The notes under the pieces were generated by a model that saw only the letters and a program-made list of their open reading frames with translations, had not been told where the DNA came from and ran no database searches. DNA of 64,000 bases, taken from assembly GCA_023396115.1 (NCBI GenBank), contig JAEWXC010000036.1:1-64000 (forward strand). The letters run 5' to 3'. This document shows positions 46,720-55,081 of the stretch, piece by piece; the first letter of the stretch is position 1, and each line of letters opens with the position of its first letter. Both the position numbers and the translations under genes were made by a program. Source of the DNA: Actinomycetes bacterium. Lineage in GTDB: Bacteria > Actinomycetota > Actinomycetes > Propionibacteriales > Nocardioidaceae.

Positions 46720-47275
46720 GCCGTTCACCGTCGGCACCCCGGTCACCGTGACCGAGGAGCTGCACGGCGCCACCTGGGCGCACTGGGACGAACAGGTCGT
46801 GCACGACGACACCTCGCCCGGTGGGGTGCTGGCCACGCTGCAGACCGAGGGGAACCCGCTCACGTTCCCACCCCACCCGTTCCCGCACCCGTGGCGCCAC
46901 GTCGAGTCCTGGGCCGGCACCACCGTGCTCAAGCTGCGCCGGATGGGCGAGTGGTACTCGGTGTGGAAGTTCTTCGACAGCCACGGCACCTTCCAGCACT
47001 GGTACGTGAACTTCGAGACCCCCTACACCCGTACCGACACCGGGATCGGGGTCAACGACCTGCAGCTCGACATCGTCCTGGGGGGCGACGGGACGTGGCG
47101 CTGGAAGGACGTGCAGGACCTCGCGCCCGCCGTGGCGTCGGGCCGGATGAGCGTCGAGGAGCTGCACGTCGTGCTGGGCGCCGCCACCGAGGTCGCGGTC
47201 CAGCTGGACGCCGGTGACCACTGGTGGGCTCCGTGGCGGGACTGGGCCCCGGAGCGTGGGACAATCGGGGCGTGA
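46712..47275 (+). CDS. DUF402-domain protein in the pur operon
   Basis: A 187-residue protein with a DUF402 core (WYSVWKFFDSHGTFQHWYVNFETP; GVNDLQLDIVLGGDGTWRWKD). This beta-barrel occurs in nucleotide diphosphate hydrolases (FomD-like) and some RNA-related proteins, so a nucleotide hydrolase is plausible. GTG at 46712 lies inside the end of purD, and the stop overlaps the purB start (GTGA), so all three are translated as one unit. An earlier GTG at 46700 is possible. Confidence 0.85.
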   Translation: MAEPFTVGTPVTVTEELHGATWAHWDEQVVHDDTSPGGVLATLQTEGNPLTFPPHPFPHPWRHVESWAGTTVLKLRRMGEWYSVWKFFDSHGTFQHWYVNFETPYTRTDTGIGVNDLQLDIVLGGDGTWRWKDVQDLAPAVASGRMSVEELHVVLGAATEVAVQLDAGDHWWAPWRDWAPERGTIGA

Positions 47276-48690
47276 GCGTCCCCAACGTCCTGGCCACCCG
47301 TTACGCCGCTGCCGACCTTGCCGCTGTCTGGTCGCCCGAGCACAAGATCGTCCTGGAGCGTCAGCTCTGGATTGCGGTGATGAAGGCCCAGAAGGACCTG
47401 GGCATCGAGATCGGTGACGGCGTCATCGAGGCCTACGAGGCCGTCGTCGACCAGGTCGACCTCGCCTCGATCGCCGCCCGCGAGCGGGTCACCCGGCACG
47501 ACGTGAAGGCCCGCATCGAGGAGTTCTGCGCGCTCGCCGGGCACGAGCACATCCACAAGGGCATGACCAGCCGCGACCTCACCGAGAACGTCGAGCAGCT
47601 GCAGGTCATCTCCAGCCTGGCGCTGGTCCGTGACCGGGCCGTGGCCACCTTGACCCGGCTGGCCCGCCTGGCCGCCGAGCACGAGACCACCGTGATGGCG
47701 GGGCGTTCGCACAACGTCGCCGCCCAGGCCACCACCCTCGGCAAGCGGTTCGCCACGGTCGCCGACGAGATGCTGGTCGGCCTGCAGCGCGTCACCGAGC
47801 TGATCGCCCGCTACCCGCTGCGGGGCATCAAGGGCCCGGTCGGCACCGCCCAGGACATGCTCGACCTGCTCGACGGCGACGCCACCAAGCTGGCCGAGCT
47901 GGAGTCGCGGGTCGCCGCGCACCTGGGCTTCGAGCACGTGCTGACCAGCGTCGGCCAGGTCTACCCCCGCTCGCTGGACTTCGACGTGCTCTCCGCGCTG
48001 GTCCAGCTGACCGCCGGCCCCTCGAACCTGGCCACCACGATCCGGCTGATGGCCGGCATCGAGCTGGTCACCGAGGGGTTCAAGGAGGGCCAGGTCGGCT
48101 CCTCGGCGATGCCGCACAAGATGAACACCCGCTCGTGCGAGCGGGTCAACGGTCTGGCGGTCGTCACCCGCGGGTACCTCTCGATGGTCGGCGAGCTGGC
48201 CGGGGACCAGTGGAACGAGGGCGACGTGAGCTGCTCGGTGGTGCGCCGGGTCGCGCTGCCCGACGCGTTCTTCGCCGTCGACGGCCTGTTCCAGACGTTC
48301 CTGACCGTGCTGGACGAGTTCGGGGCGTTCCCCGCGGTGATCCAGCGCGAGCTGGACCGGTACCTGCCGTTCCTGGCCACCACCAAGGTGCTGATGAGCG
48401 CGGTGCGCAACGGCGTGGGCCGCGAGGTCGCCCACGAGGTGATCAAGGAGGCCGCGGTCGGCACCGCCCTGGCGATGCGTGCCGGGCAGGTCGAGAACGA
48501 CGTGTTCGCCAAGCTCGCCGCCGACGAGCGCCTCGGCCTGACCCGCGAGCAGATCGACGCCCTGGTGGCGGACCCGATCGAGTTCACCGGCGCCGCGGTG
48601 GCGCAGGTGCAGTCGGTGGTGCGGGCCGTCGAGGCCGTCGCTGCCCAGCACCCCGAGGCGGCGTCCTACAGCCCCGGCGAGATCCTCTGA
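47272..48690 (+). CDS. purB: Adenylosuccinate lyase
   Basis: A 472-residue fumarase-superfamily enzyme. Signature GSSAMPHKMN (residues around 280), HIHKGMTSRDLTENVEQLQ and RSHNVAAQATTLGKRFA are present. It cleaves adenylosuccinate and SAICAR in purine synthesis. GTG at 47272 overlaps the DUF402 stop. Ends before a GC hairpin, so it is the last gene of the purD operon. Confidence 0.96.
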   Translation: MSVPNVLATRYAAADLAAVWSPEHKIVLERQLWIAVMKAQKDLGIEIGDGVIEAYEAVVDQVDLASIAARERVTRHDVKARIEEFCALAGHEHIHKGMTSRDLTENVEQLQVISSLALVRDRAVATLTRLARLAAEHETTVMAGRSHNVAAQATTLGKRFATVADEMLVGLQRVTELIARYPLRGIKGPVGTAQDMLDLLDGDATKLAELESRVAAHLGFEHVLTSVGQVYPRSLDFDVLSALVQLTAGPSNLATTIRLMAGIELVTEGFKEGQVGSSAMPHKMNTRSCERVNGLAVVTRGYLSMVGELAGDQWNEGDVSCSVVRRVALPDAFFAVDGLFQTFLTVLDEFGAFPAVIQRELDRYLPFLATTKVLMSAVRNGVGREVAHEVIKEAAVGTALAMRAGQVENDVFAKLAADERLGLTREQIDALVADPIEFTGAAVAQVQSVVRAVEAVAAQHPEAASYSPGEIL

Positions 48691-48722
48691 GGACACCGGT
48701 CGGGACCAGCTGTCCACGACTG

Positions 48723-48751
48723 ACCCCCGGGTGCCTGCGGGCCCCGGGGGT
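48723..48751 (+). terminator. Terminator after purB
   Basis: ACCCCCGGG and CCCGGGGGT pair over nine bases with an 11-nt loop and are followed by TTTGTCG. It is 32 bp after the purB stop and closes the purD-DUF402-purB transcript. Confidence 0.75.
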
Positions 48752-48808
48752 TTGTCGTTCCCGGACCCGGGCAGGGGAGAGGGGTCCGACCACTCAGGAG
48801 GTAGACAC

Positions 48809-49867
48809 GTGCGACGTTCCACTCTCGGGAAGCTCCTGGCCCCGGTGCTCGCGGCGGGACTGCTGGTCCCGACCGCCGGTGCGCCGGCCCACGCCAGGGT
48901 CGCCGACCCGATCATGAAGGGAGCAGCCAACCCCGGCGTGCTGCTCACCACCGTCGACGGCGCCCGCAAGTGGGTGCTGATGACCACGACCCACCCGACC
49001 AAGGGCCGCAAGATCTGGACCGCCTCGAAGGCGTCCGGACCCTGGACGAAGTCCCGCAACGCGTTGCTGACCAAGGCACCGAGGTGGATGCGGAACAAGC
49101 CCGTCTGGGCGCCCTCGGTGGTCCAGGCCACCGACGGGAGGTTCCACGTCTACTACGCCGGTGTGGTGAAGAACAAGAAGGGCACCTCGCCCCGCTGCAT
49201 CGGTACCGGTGTCGCGGACAGGGCCACCGGCCCGTTCGTCCCGGACAACCAGCCGATCGCCTGCTTCACCGGCTCCGGCACCCGGCCCGACGACCTGGTC
49301 AAGGCCGAGGGCAAGCGGACCACCACGTTCATCGATGCCACTCCGGCGATCCTGGACGGCCAGTACTACCTGCTCTACAAGACCGGGTACTCCCGGGCGA
49401 AGGGTCCGCGGTGGCACACCACCACCCGGTTGCTGCAGCTCGACCCGGCCAACCCGAGCAACATCGTGGCCAACCCCCGGCACGCCGACGGCAGGAGCGT
49501 GAAGATCACCGACTCCAAGCACCGCTACATCGAGGAGAACCCGGTCCTGGTCAAGCGCGGCAAGAAGTACACCCTGTTCACCTCGTTCGGCTGGTACGGC
49601 ACCTGCAACTACTGGACCCGCTACCGCCAGCACACGAACTTGTGGAAGGGCTGGCTGCGCAAGAAGCCGACCCGGCTGCCGATGCGCACCGCACGCACCT
49701 GCGGCAGCGCGAACGCCCAGGTCACGCCTGGTGTGGTCAAGGGCAGCTGGCGCTACTGGTTCAACGGCCACCCGGACGCCGCCACGAAGGGCGGCCCCGA
49801 CGGCCTCTACGTCGGCAGGCTGACGTGGTCGAAGGGCAAGCCGTCGGTGCGCGGCCTGATCCGCTGA
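48809..49867 (+). CDS. Secreted GH43-like (five-bladed propeller) protein
   Basis: A 352-residue secreted protein: signal peptide (LLAPVLAAGLLVPTAGAPAHA), followed by a propeller pattern with NPGVLLTTVDG, WAPSVVQATDGRFHVYYAG, DATPAILDGQYYLLYKTG and IEENPVLVKRGKKYTLFTSFG. These are characteristic of family 43 glycoside hydrolases with acidic residues in the blades (Asp of DATP, Glu-Glu of IEENP). Likely arabinan or xylan-type specificity, but not assured. GTG start at 48809 after AGGAGG. Lysine-rich mature protein, as in many Nocardioides exoproteins. Confidence 0.78.
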   Translation: MRRSTLGKLLAPVLAAGLLVPTAGAPAHARVADPIMKGAANPGVLLTTVDGARKWVLMTTTHPTKGRKIWTASKASGPWTKSRNALLTKAPRWMRNKPVWAPSVVQATDGRFHVYYAGVVKNKKGTSPRCIGTGVADRATGPFVPDNQPIACFTGSGTRPDDLVKAEGKRTTTFIDATPAILDGQYYLLYKTGYSRAKGPRWHTTTRLLQLDPANPSNIVANPRHADGRSVKITDSKHRYIEENPVLVKRGKKYTLFTSFGWYGTCNYWTRYRQHTNLWKGWLRKKPTRLPMRTARTCGSANAQVTPGVVKGSWRYWFNGHPDAATKGGPDGLYVGRLTWSKGKPSVRGLIR

Positions 49868-49885
49868 CCGGCCCAGCCACGCCTG

Positions 49886-49921
49886 CCGTGCCCCGTCCGC
49901 CACCCGGCGGGCGGGGCACGG
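49886..49921 (+). terminator. Hairpin after the GH43-like gene
   Basis: CCGTGCCCCGTCCGCC and GGCGGGCGGGGCACGG pair at 15 of 16 positions with a four-base loop, directly after the gene. No T-run. Confidence 0.7.
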
Positions 49922-50013
49922 TGCGTGTCGGGCAGGTGTACGAGTCGCTGAGCAGGGCAAGGTCGTGCTGATCAAAACTTGAAGCACCGATGCACGAGGA
50001 GGAGCGCCACCCC

Positions 50014-51831
50014 ATGGCTGACCACACCGAGCGACCCGAGCGGCGCCCCTTCGCGCCCCGCACACGGCGCCACCCGGCGCTGGACTACCCGCCGATCGAC
50101 TCCGAGCAGCAGAAGGGCCGGTTCGACCCGGTCGTGTTCGGGGTCACCGCCGCCTTCGCCGTCGTGTTCCTGCTCTGGGGCGCGCTCTCGACCGACTCCC
50201 TCGCCGACGTCTCCGACCGGGCCGTGGGCTGGGTCAAGGACAACACCGGCTGGCTCTTCGTGATCGCCTCCAGTGGCTTCGTCGTGTTCGTGCTCTGGCT
50301 GGCGCTGGGCAGGTACGGGACGATCCCGCTGGGCCGCGACGACGAGTCACCCGAGTTCCGCACCTCGTCGTGGGTGGCGATGATGTTCAGCGCCGGCATG
50401 GGCATCGGCCTGATGTTCTGGGGCGCGGCGGAGCCGTTGGGCTACTTCACCTCGCCGATCCCGGGCACCGACCCGGACGCCGCCGCCGAGACCGCGATGG
50501 CCCAGACCCTGTTCCACTGGACCCTGCACCCGTGGGCGATCTACTGCGTGGTCGGGCTGGCGATGGCCTACGGCATGTTCCGCAAGGGCCGGCTGCAGTT
50601 GATCAGCGCCATCTTCCGGCCGATCCTGGGCCGCCACGTCGACGGCCCCGCCGGCAAGGTCATCGACATGCTCGCGATCTTCGCGACGCTGTTCGGCTCC
50701 GCGGCCTCGTTGGGCTTCGGTGCGCTGCAGATCGCCGCCGGCTACCAGATCGTCGCCGGTGCCGGTCCGGCCACCAACGCGCTGCTGGTCGGCCTGATCG
50801 CGGTGCTGACGGTCTGCTTCATCATCTCGGCCGTCTCCGGGGTCTCGCGGGGCATCCAGTACCTGTCGAACATCAACATGGTCCTGGCCCTGCTGCTGGC
50901 GGTCTTCGTCTTCGTCGCCGGGCCGACGATCTTCATCCTCGACCTGATCCCCACCTCGATGGGCACCTACATCTCCGACCTGGGCCTGATGGCCGGCCGG
51001 AGCGCCGCCGAGGGTGGCGAGGTCGCGCAGTGGGTCAACGACTGGACCGTCTTCTACTGGGCCTGGTGGGTCAGCTGGACGCCGTTCGTCGGCATGTTCA
51101 TCGCCCGCATCTCCCGGGGTCGCACGATCCGGGAGTTCGTGGCCGGTGTGCTCCTGGTCCCCAGCGTGGTGAGCCTGATCTGGTTCGCGATCTTCGGTGG
51201 GGCCGCGATCCACGAGGCCGACAACGGTGCCGACCTGGGCGACACCGCCACGGCCCAGCTGTTCGGGCTGCTGGAGCAGTACCCGATCGCGCAGGTCACC
51301 TCGATCGTGGTGATGGTGCTGGTGGCGATCTTCTTCGTCTCCGGCGCGGACGCCGCCTCGATCGTGATGGGGTCCCTGGCCGAGCGGGGGGCGATGGAGC
51401 CCAAGCGCCCCAACGTCATCTTCTGGGGTGCCGCCACCGGTGCCGTGGCGGCGGTGATGCTGGTCATCGGCAACACCGGCGGCAAGGCCGAGGGGGAGGA
51501 GAACGCCGCGCTGCAGGGCCTGCAGAACATCACCATCGTGGCGGCCGTGCCGTTCCTGCTGGTGATGATCGGGATCTGCGTGGCCCTGGTGCGTGACCTG
51601 CGCCGTGACCCGCTGATGGTGCGCCGGGCCTACATGCGCGACCGGGTCGAGGCCGCGGTCGTCCAGGGCGTCCAGGACCACGGCGACGAGTTCGCGCTGG
51701 CGGTGGTGCACGACGAGACCGGGACCAGCCTGACCCCGGTGCCGGTGGTGGACGCCCAGGCGCCGCAGAACGGCGCCGCCCCGCAGCCCGAGCAGTCGGG
51801 CGAGTCCGGGCGGCCGGGGACGCCGGGGTAG
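50014..51831 (+). CDS. BCCT-family betaine/choline/carnitine transporter
   Basis: A 605-residue transporter with 12 hydrophobic segments. MFSAGMGIGLMFWGAAEPLGYF contains the GMGIG Na+/substrate unwinding motif of sodium-coupled betaine carriers such as BetP; WVSWTPFVGMFIARISRGRT is the BCCT signature. The C-terminal hydrophilic tail is about 70 residues. ATG at 50014 has GAGGAG at 9 nt; a second possible start at 49990 lies too close. Expected role: sodium-driven uptake of glycine betaine or choline for osmoprotection or as carbon and nitrogen. No osmo-regulator is near. Confidence 0.93.
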   Translation: MADHTERPERRPFAPRTRRHPALDYPPIDSEQQKGRFDPVVFGVTAAFAVVFLLWGALSTDSLADVSDRAVGWVKDNTGWLFVIASSGFVVFVLWLALGRYGTIPLGRDDESPEFRTSSWVAMMFSAGMGIGLMFWGAAEPLGYFTSPIPGTDPDAAAETAMAQTLFHWTLHPWAIYCVVGLAMAYGMFRKGRLQLISAIFRPILGRHVDGPAGKVIDMLAIFATLFGSAASLGFGALQIAAGYQIVAGAGPATNALLVGLIAVLTVCFIISAVSGVSRGIQYLSNINMVLALLLAVFVFVAGPTIFILDLIPTSMGTYISDLGLMAGRSAAEGGEVAQWVNDWTVFYWAWWVSWTPFVGMFIARISRGRTIREFVAGVLLVPSVVSLIWFAIFGGAAIHEADNGADLGDTATAQLFGLLEQYPIAQVTSIVVMVLVAIFFVSGADAASIVMGSLAERGAMEPKRPNVIFWGAATGAVAAVMLVIGNTGGKAEGEENAALQGLQNITIVAAVPFLLVMIGICVALVRDLRRDPLMVRRAYMRDRVEAAVVQGVQDHGDEFALAVVHDETGTSLTPVPVVDAQAPQNGAAPQPEQSGESGRPGTPG

Positions 51832-51911
51832 CACACCCCCACCCGCTGAGCACGTGCGCGAGGGAGTGGACCGGATGGCCACGCCCTCGTGCGCGTCCGG
51901 AGCCGGGGAAC

Positions 51912-51936
51912 CTCAAGGTTGCCCAAAGACCGGCCC
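51912..51936 (+). promoter_or_regulatory. CTCAAG-N15-GCC element before the first repeat protein
   Basis: CTCAAGGTTGCCCAAAGACC and then GGCCC. The same element with the same 15-bp spacer lies before the second repeat-protein gene, and CTAGCGT follows both. In motile actinobacteria the flagellar (FliA/WhiG-like) sigma factor uses a comparable CTCAAG...GCCGA-type promoter, so this is a candidate. The match to the -10 is partial. Confidence 0.5.
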
Positions 51937-52009
51937 AAGGTGCCGGTGCCGGTCCTAGCGTGCGCCGGAGGGGTGCCGTGCGGCCCCCGTTTGCACCCGA
52001 GGAGTCGCC

Positions 52010-54928
52010 ATGACCGACCTGCGCCGTTCCGGCCGCCACCCCCTGCGTCGTGTGCTCGGGGCGCTGTGCGCGCTGCTGCTGCCGGCGGTGGCACTGAGCC
52101 TGGTGGCTCCGACGCCGGCCGGGGCCGCGTCGAACTGTGCGTTCCCGGTGGTCTGCATCGACACGATGACGCTGAGCACCAGCCCTGCCTCCGGGACCCC
52201 GCTGGTGGCCAACCTGAGTGGCGGCGCAGCCTCGTCGCTGACGGTCAAGGTCACCGGCACCGGGAGTGGGCAGATGAACTTCCGGGTCGTGCTGGCCGGC
52301 CCGGGCGGCCTCAAGCGGGAGGCCATGGGCACGCTCACCTCGACCTCCGGCGGCGTCACCGGCACCGTGACCCTCAACCTGCGCGAGGGCAACACCGGGC
52401 TCGCCTCGGCGTCCGGCCTCTGGCAGGTCTACCTGCTCAAGCCCTCGGTGGAGTGGAACTACAACATCTACACCTCGACCCAGGAGTTGTTCATCCTGAA
52501 CGGCGCGGTGGTGGCCGAACCGTTCACCGACGCCCAGTGGCAGATGAGCTCCTCCCCGTCCGACTGGGGCACGCCGATCACCGTGGGCGCGACGCCGCGC
52601 ATCCAGCCGACCGACCGCAGCCTGAGCTACCAGTGGTGCGCGGTGCCGGCGGGCTCCTCAACGTGCACGAACATCTCCGGCGCGACCGGGGCGAGCTACA
52701 CCCCGACCGCGGACCGGATCGGCCAGGTGGTGCACCGCCACCTGGTCGCGTCCCGCTCCGGGTACACCAGCCTGACGCTGCGCTCCCCGGGGGTGACGGT
52801 CCGGGCCAAGGTGACCGCCGCACCGCCGGAGCCGACGTACGCAGGTGACGGCAGCAGCTACACGATCCCGAACGTGGACGGGGTCGTCTACACCGTCAAC
52901 GGCACCGTTCGCGCGCCCGGGACCCACCCGACCGGCGGGGTGCTGCTGACCACCGTGGCCAGTCCGGCGGCGAACCGTCGGCTGCCCTCGGGCAACCAGA
53001 CCTGGACCCGCGACCTCCGGACCCCCGTGCTCACCCAGGACGTGGTGGCGGGGACGGCACCGCACTCGATCGTGGTGCCGTCGGTGCCGGGCGTGGACTA
53101 CCGGGTGCAGACGACCACGCTGAGCCCCGGTGAGCAGGTGCGCCGGGCGCAGTTCACCGTCACCGCGGTGCCGTCGGGACCCACCTACCGTCTGGTCGGC
53201 ACCACCAGCTGGACCTTCGACCTGCGTGGACGGGTGACGCCCGAGGTCACCGCCGACGAGCAGCAGATGCGCTACACCCTGGCCCCGGTCGAAGGGGTCA
53301 CCTACCGGGTCGGGGGTGTGGTGCGGGCCCCGGGGACCTACACCGCGACCGGGCCGGTCACGGTGACCGCGGCGGCGGCCGACGCCAGCTGGGTGCTGGC
53401 GCCCGGCGCGCAGAGCAGCTGGACGTTCGCCTTCACCACCACCACGATCGCCCCGCCGGCCCCGACCGCGGGTGTCAGGTTCGTGACGGTCCCCGACGTG
53501 CCCGGGGTGGAGTACCGCGCCGGGGGTGAGACCCTGGCGCCGGGACGCTGGGACGTGGCCGACGAGGTCACCGTCCGGGCCGTGGCGGCGTCGCCCCACA
53601 TCACGCTGACGGGCACCACCGAGTGGAGCTTCGACACCCGTGAGCTGGTGGTCCCGCAGCCGGTGCTGGTGGACCAGACGCAGATGACGGTCACCTTCCC
53701 CGACGTCGCCGGGGTGCGGTACACCGCCACGGGCCTCGACACCTCGCCCGGCACCCGCACCCCCGGGGCGGGGCAGTGGACCGTCACGGCCGCGCCGGAG
53801 GCCGGCTACCGGTTCCCCGCGGGGACCTGGCGGTGGGACGTCGCGCTGGCGTTCACCGACCGCACGGTGCCGCCGCTCGCCGCGTCCGACGGTCACGTCC
53901 TGCTCCCGTACGCGGAGGGCGTGCAGTTCCTCGTCAACGGCGTTCTGGCCACCAGCTCCTACCACTACGTCGGTCACGCCGTGGCGCGGGTGGAGGCCGT
54001 CGGTCTCACGCCCCGGGATCGGGTCGTGGGCACCTCGGAGTGGACCTTTGACCTGCGCAAGGTCGTCACGCCTGCCGTGCCGCTCTTCGATGCCGACCGG
54101 CACCTGGTGATCGTCCCTCGCGACAGTTCCGAGGTCCGCTACCGGATCGACGGCGCGGTGGCGCAGCCGGGCTCGTACCCGGTCACCGGCACGGTCACGG
54201 TCACGGCCGAGGCCGAGGACGCGCAGAGCACCGTCCTGGCCCCCGACGCGGTCCGCTCGTGGAGCTTCACCGCGTCAGTGCGTGAGGTCACCGCCGAGGC
54301 GCCGACGCTCGACGCCGCGACGAGCACCCTGACGGTGCCCCTGACGACCGGCGCGGAGTACCTGGTGAACGGGAAGCCGACCTCGGTGGGGCAGCACCCC
54401 GTCTCCGGCCTGGTGCAGGTCACGGCCCGCCCGTCAGGGCCCGGCATCCGACTGGTCGGCACCACCGCGTGGACGTTCGACCTGCGTGGCCCCGGTACCG
54501 GGACCCTCACCCCCCTCGCCCCGACGTTCGCGGCCGGGACGGCCCGGCTGACGGTGCCGGCCGTCCCGGGCGTGGCCTACCGGGTGGGAGGCCAGGACCT
54601 GGCTCCCGGGAGGCACCGGGTGGTCGGTCGGTTCCGGGTCGTGGCCCGCGCCACCGGCACCACACCGCTGGCCGCCGGAGCCACCAGCACCTGGACGTTC
54701 ACCTCGGCCGTGTCGGTCGCGTCGCGCAAGCCCGCGTTCCGGAGGAAGAAGGGCCGACTGGTCGTCCCGCGGGTGACCGGACTCCAGTACCGGGTGAACG
54801 GGAAGGTGACCGCAGCCGGCCGGAAGGTGCGGGTGAAGAAGGGCGCCAAGATCGTCGTCACCGTGACCGCCCGGGTCGGGTACCGCGTCACGGGGAAGAA
54901 GCGCTGGACCTTCCGACGCCCCCGCTGA
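52010..54928 (+). CDS. Secreted repeat protein 1 (ten ~71-residue beta repeats)
   Basis: 972 residues. Signal peptide 1-40 (ends PTPAGAA), an N-terminal beta domain at about 41-175, an Ig-like domain near 190-267 (LSYQWCAVP ... ASYTPTADRIGQVVHRHL) and ten repeats to the C-terminus. Each repeat reads TxTVPxVxGVxYRVxGxxxxPG ... VTVTA ... L.GTxxWTFDLR. The final unit ends KRWTFRRPR and is Lys/Arg-rich (GKVTAAGRKVRVKKGAK). It has no LPxTG signal or membrane anchor. Family unknown to me; likely a secreted, possibly surface-associated, beta-rich adhesin or matrix protein. It is the first of three tandem paralogues. ATG with GAGGAG at 52010. Confidence 0.8.
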   Translation: MTDLRRSGRHPLRRVLGALCALLLPAVALSLVAPTPAGAASNCAFPVVCIDTMTLSTSPASGTPLVANLSGGAASSLTVKVTGTGSGQMNFRVVLAGPGGLKREAMGTLTSTSGGVTGTVTLNLREGNTGLASASGLWQVYLLKPSVEWNYNIYTSTQELFILNGAVVAEPFTDAQWQMSSSPSDWGTPITVGATPRIQPTDRSLSYQWCAVPAGSSTCTNISGATGASYTPTADRIGQVVHRHLVASRSGYTSLTLRSPGVTVRAKVTAAPPEPTYAGDGSSYTIPNVDGVVYTVNGTVRAPGTHPTGGVLLTTVASPAANRRLPSGNQTWTRDLRTPVLTQDVVAGTAPHSIVVPSVPGVDYRVQTTTLSPGEQVRRAQFTVTAVPSGPTYRLVGTTSWTFDLRGRVTPEVTADEQQMRYTLAPVEGVTYRVGGVVRAPGTYTATGPVTVTAAAADASWVLAPGAQSSWTFAFTTTTIAPPAPTAGVRFVTVPDVPGVEYRAGGETLAPGRWDVADEVTVRAVAASPHITLTGTTEWSFDTRELVVPQPVLVDQTQMTVTFPDVAGVRYTATGLDTSPGTRTPGAGQWTVTAAPEAGYRFPAGTWRWDVALAFTDRTVPPLAASDGHVLLPYAEGVQFLVNGVLATSSYHYVGHAVARVEAVGLTPRDRVVGTSEWTFDLRKVVTPAVPLFDADRHLVIVPRDSSEVRYRIDGAVAQPGSYPVTGTVTVTAEAEDAQSTVLAPDAVRSWSFTASVREVTAEAPTLDAATSTLTVPLTTGAEYLVNGKPTSVGQHPVSGLVQVTARPSGPGIRLVGTTAWTFDLRGPGTGTLTPLAPTFAAGTARLTVPAVPGVAYRVGGQDLAPGRHRVVGRFRVVARATGTTPLAAGATSTWTFTSAVSVASRKPAFRRKKGRLVVPRVTGLQYRVNGKVTAAGRKVRVKKGAKIVVTVTARVGYRVTGKKRWTFRRPR

Positions 54929-54983
54929 CACCAGCGACGACTCCCGCGCGCCTCCGCGCCTGCTCCTCGCGCGCGGAGCCTTC

Positions 54984-55008
54984 CTCAAGGTTTCCCAAAG
55001 ATCGGCCG
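54984..55008 (+). promoter_or_regulatory. CTCAAG-N15-GCCG element before the second repeat protein
   Basis: CTCAAGGTTTCCCAAAGATC and then GGCCGG. The same as the element at 51912-51936 in position and spacing, with CCCTAGCGT downstream. It lies 74 bp upstream of the second gene. Conservation between two otherwise different upstream regions suggests it is functional. Confidence 0.55.
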
Positions 55009-55081
55009 GGCGTCCGCCCGGGGGCCCTAGCGTCTCCAGCAGACGCCCGTCCGGGCGTCCTGCTCGGAAGGACCGCGCCCC

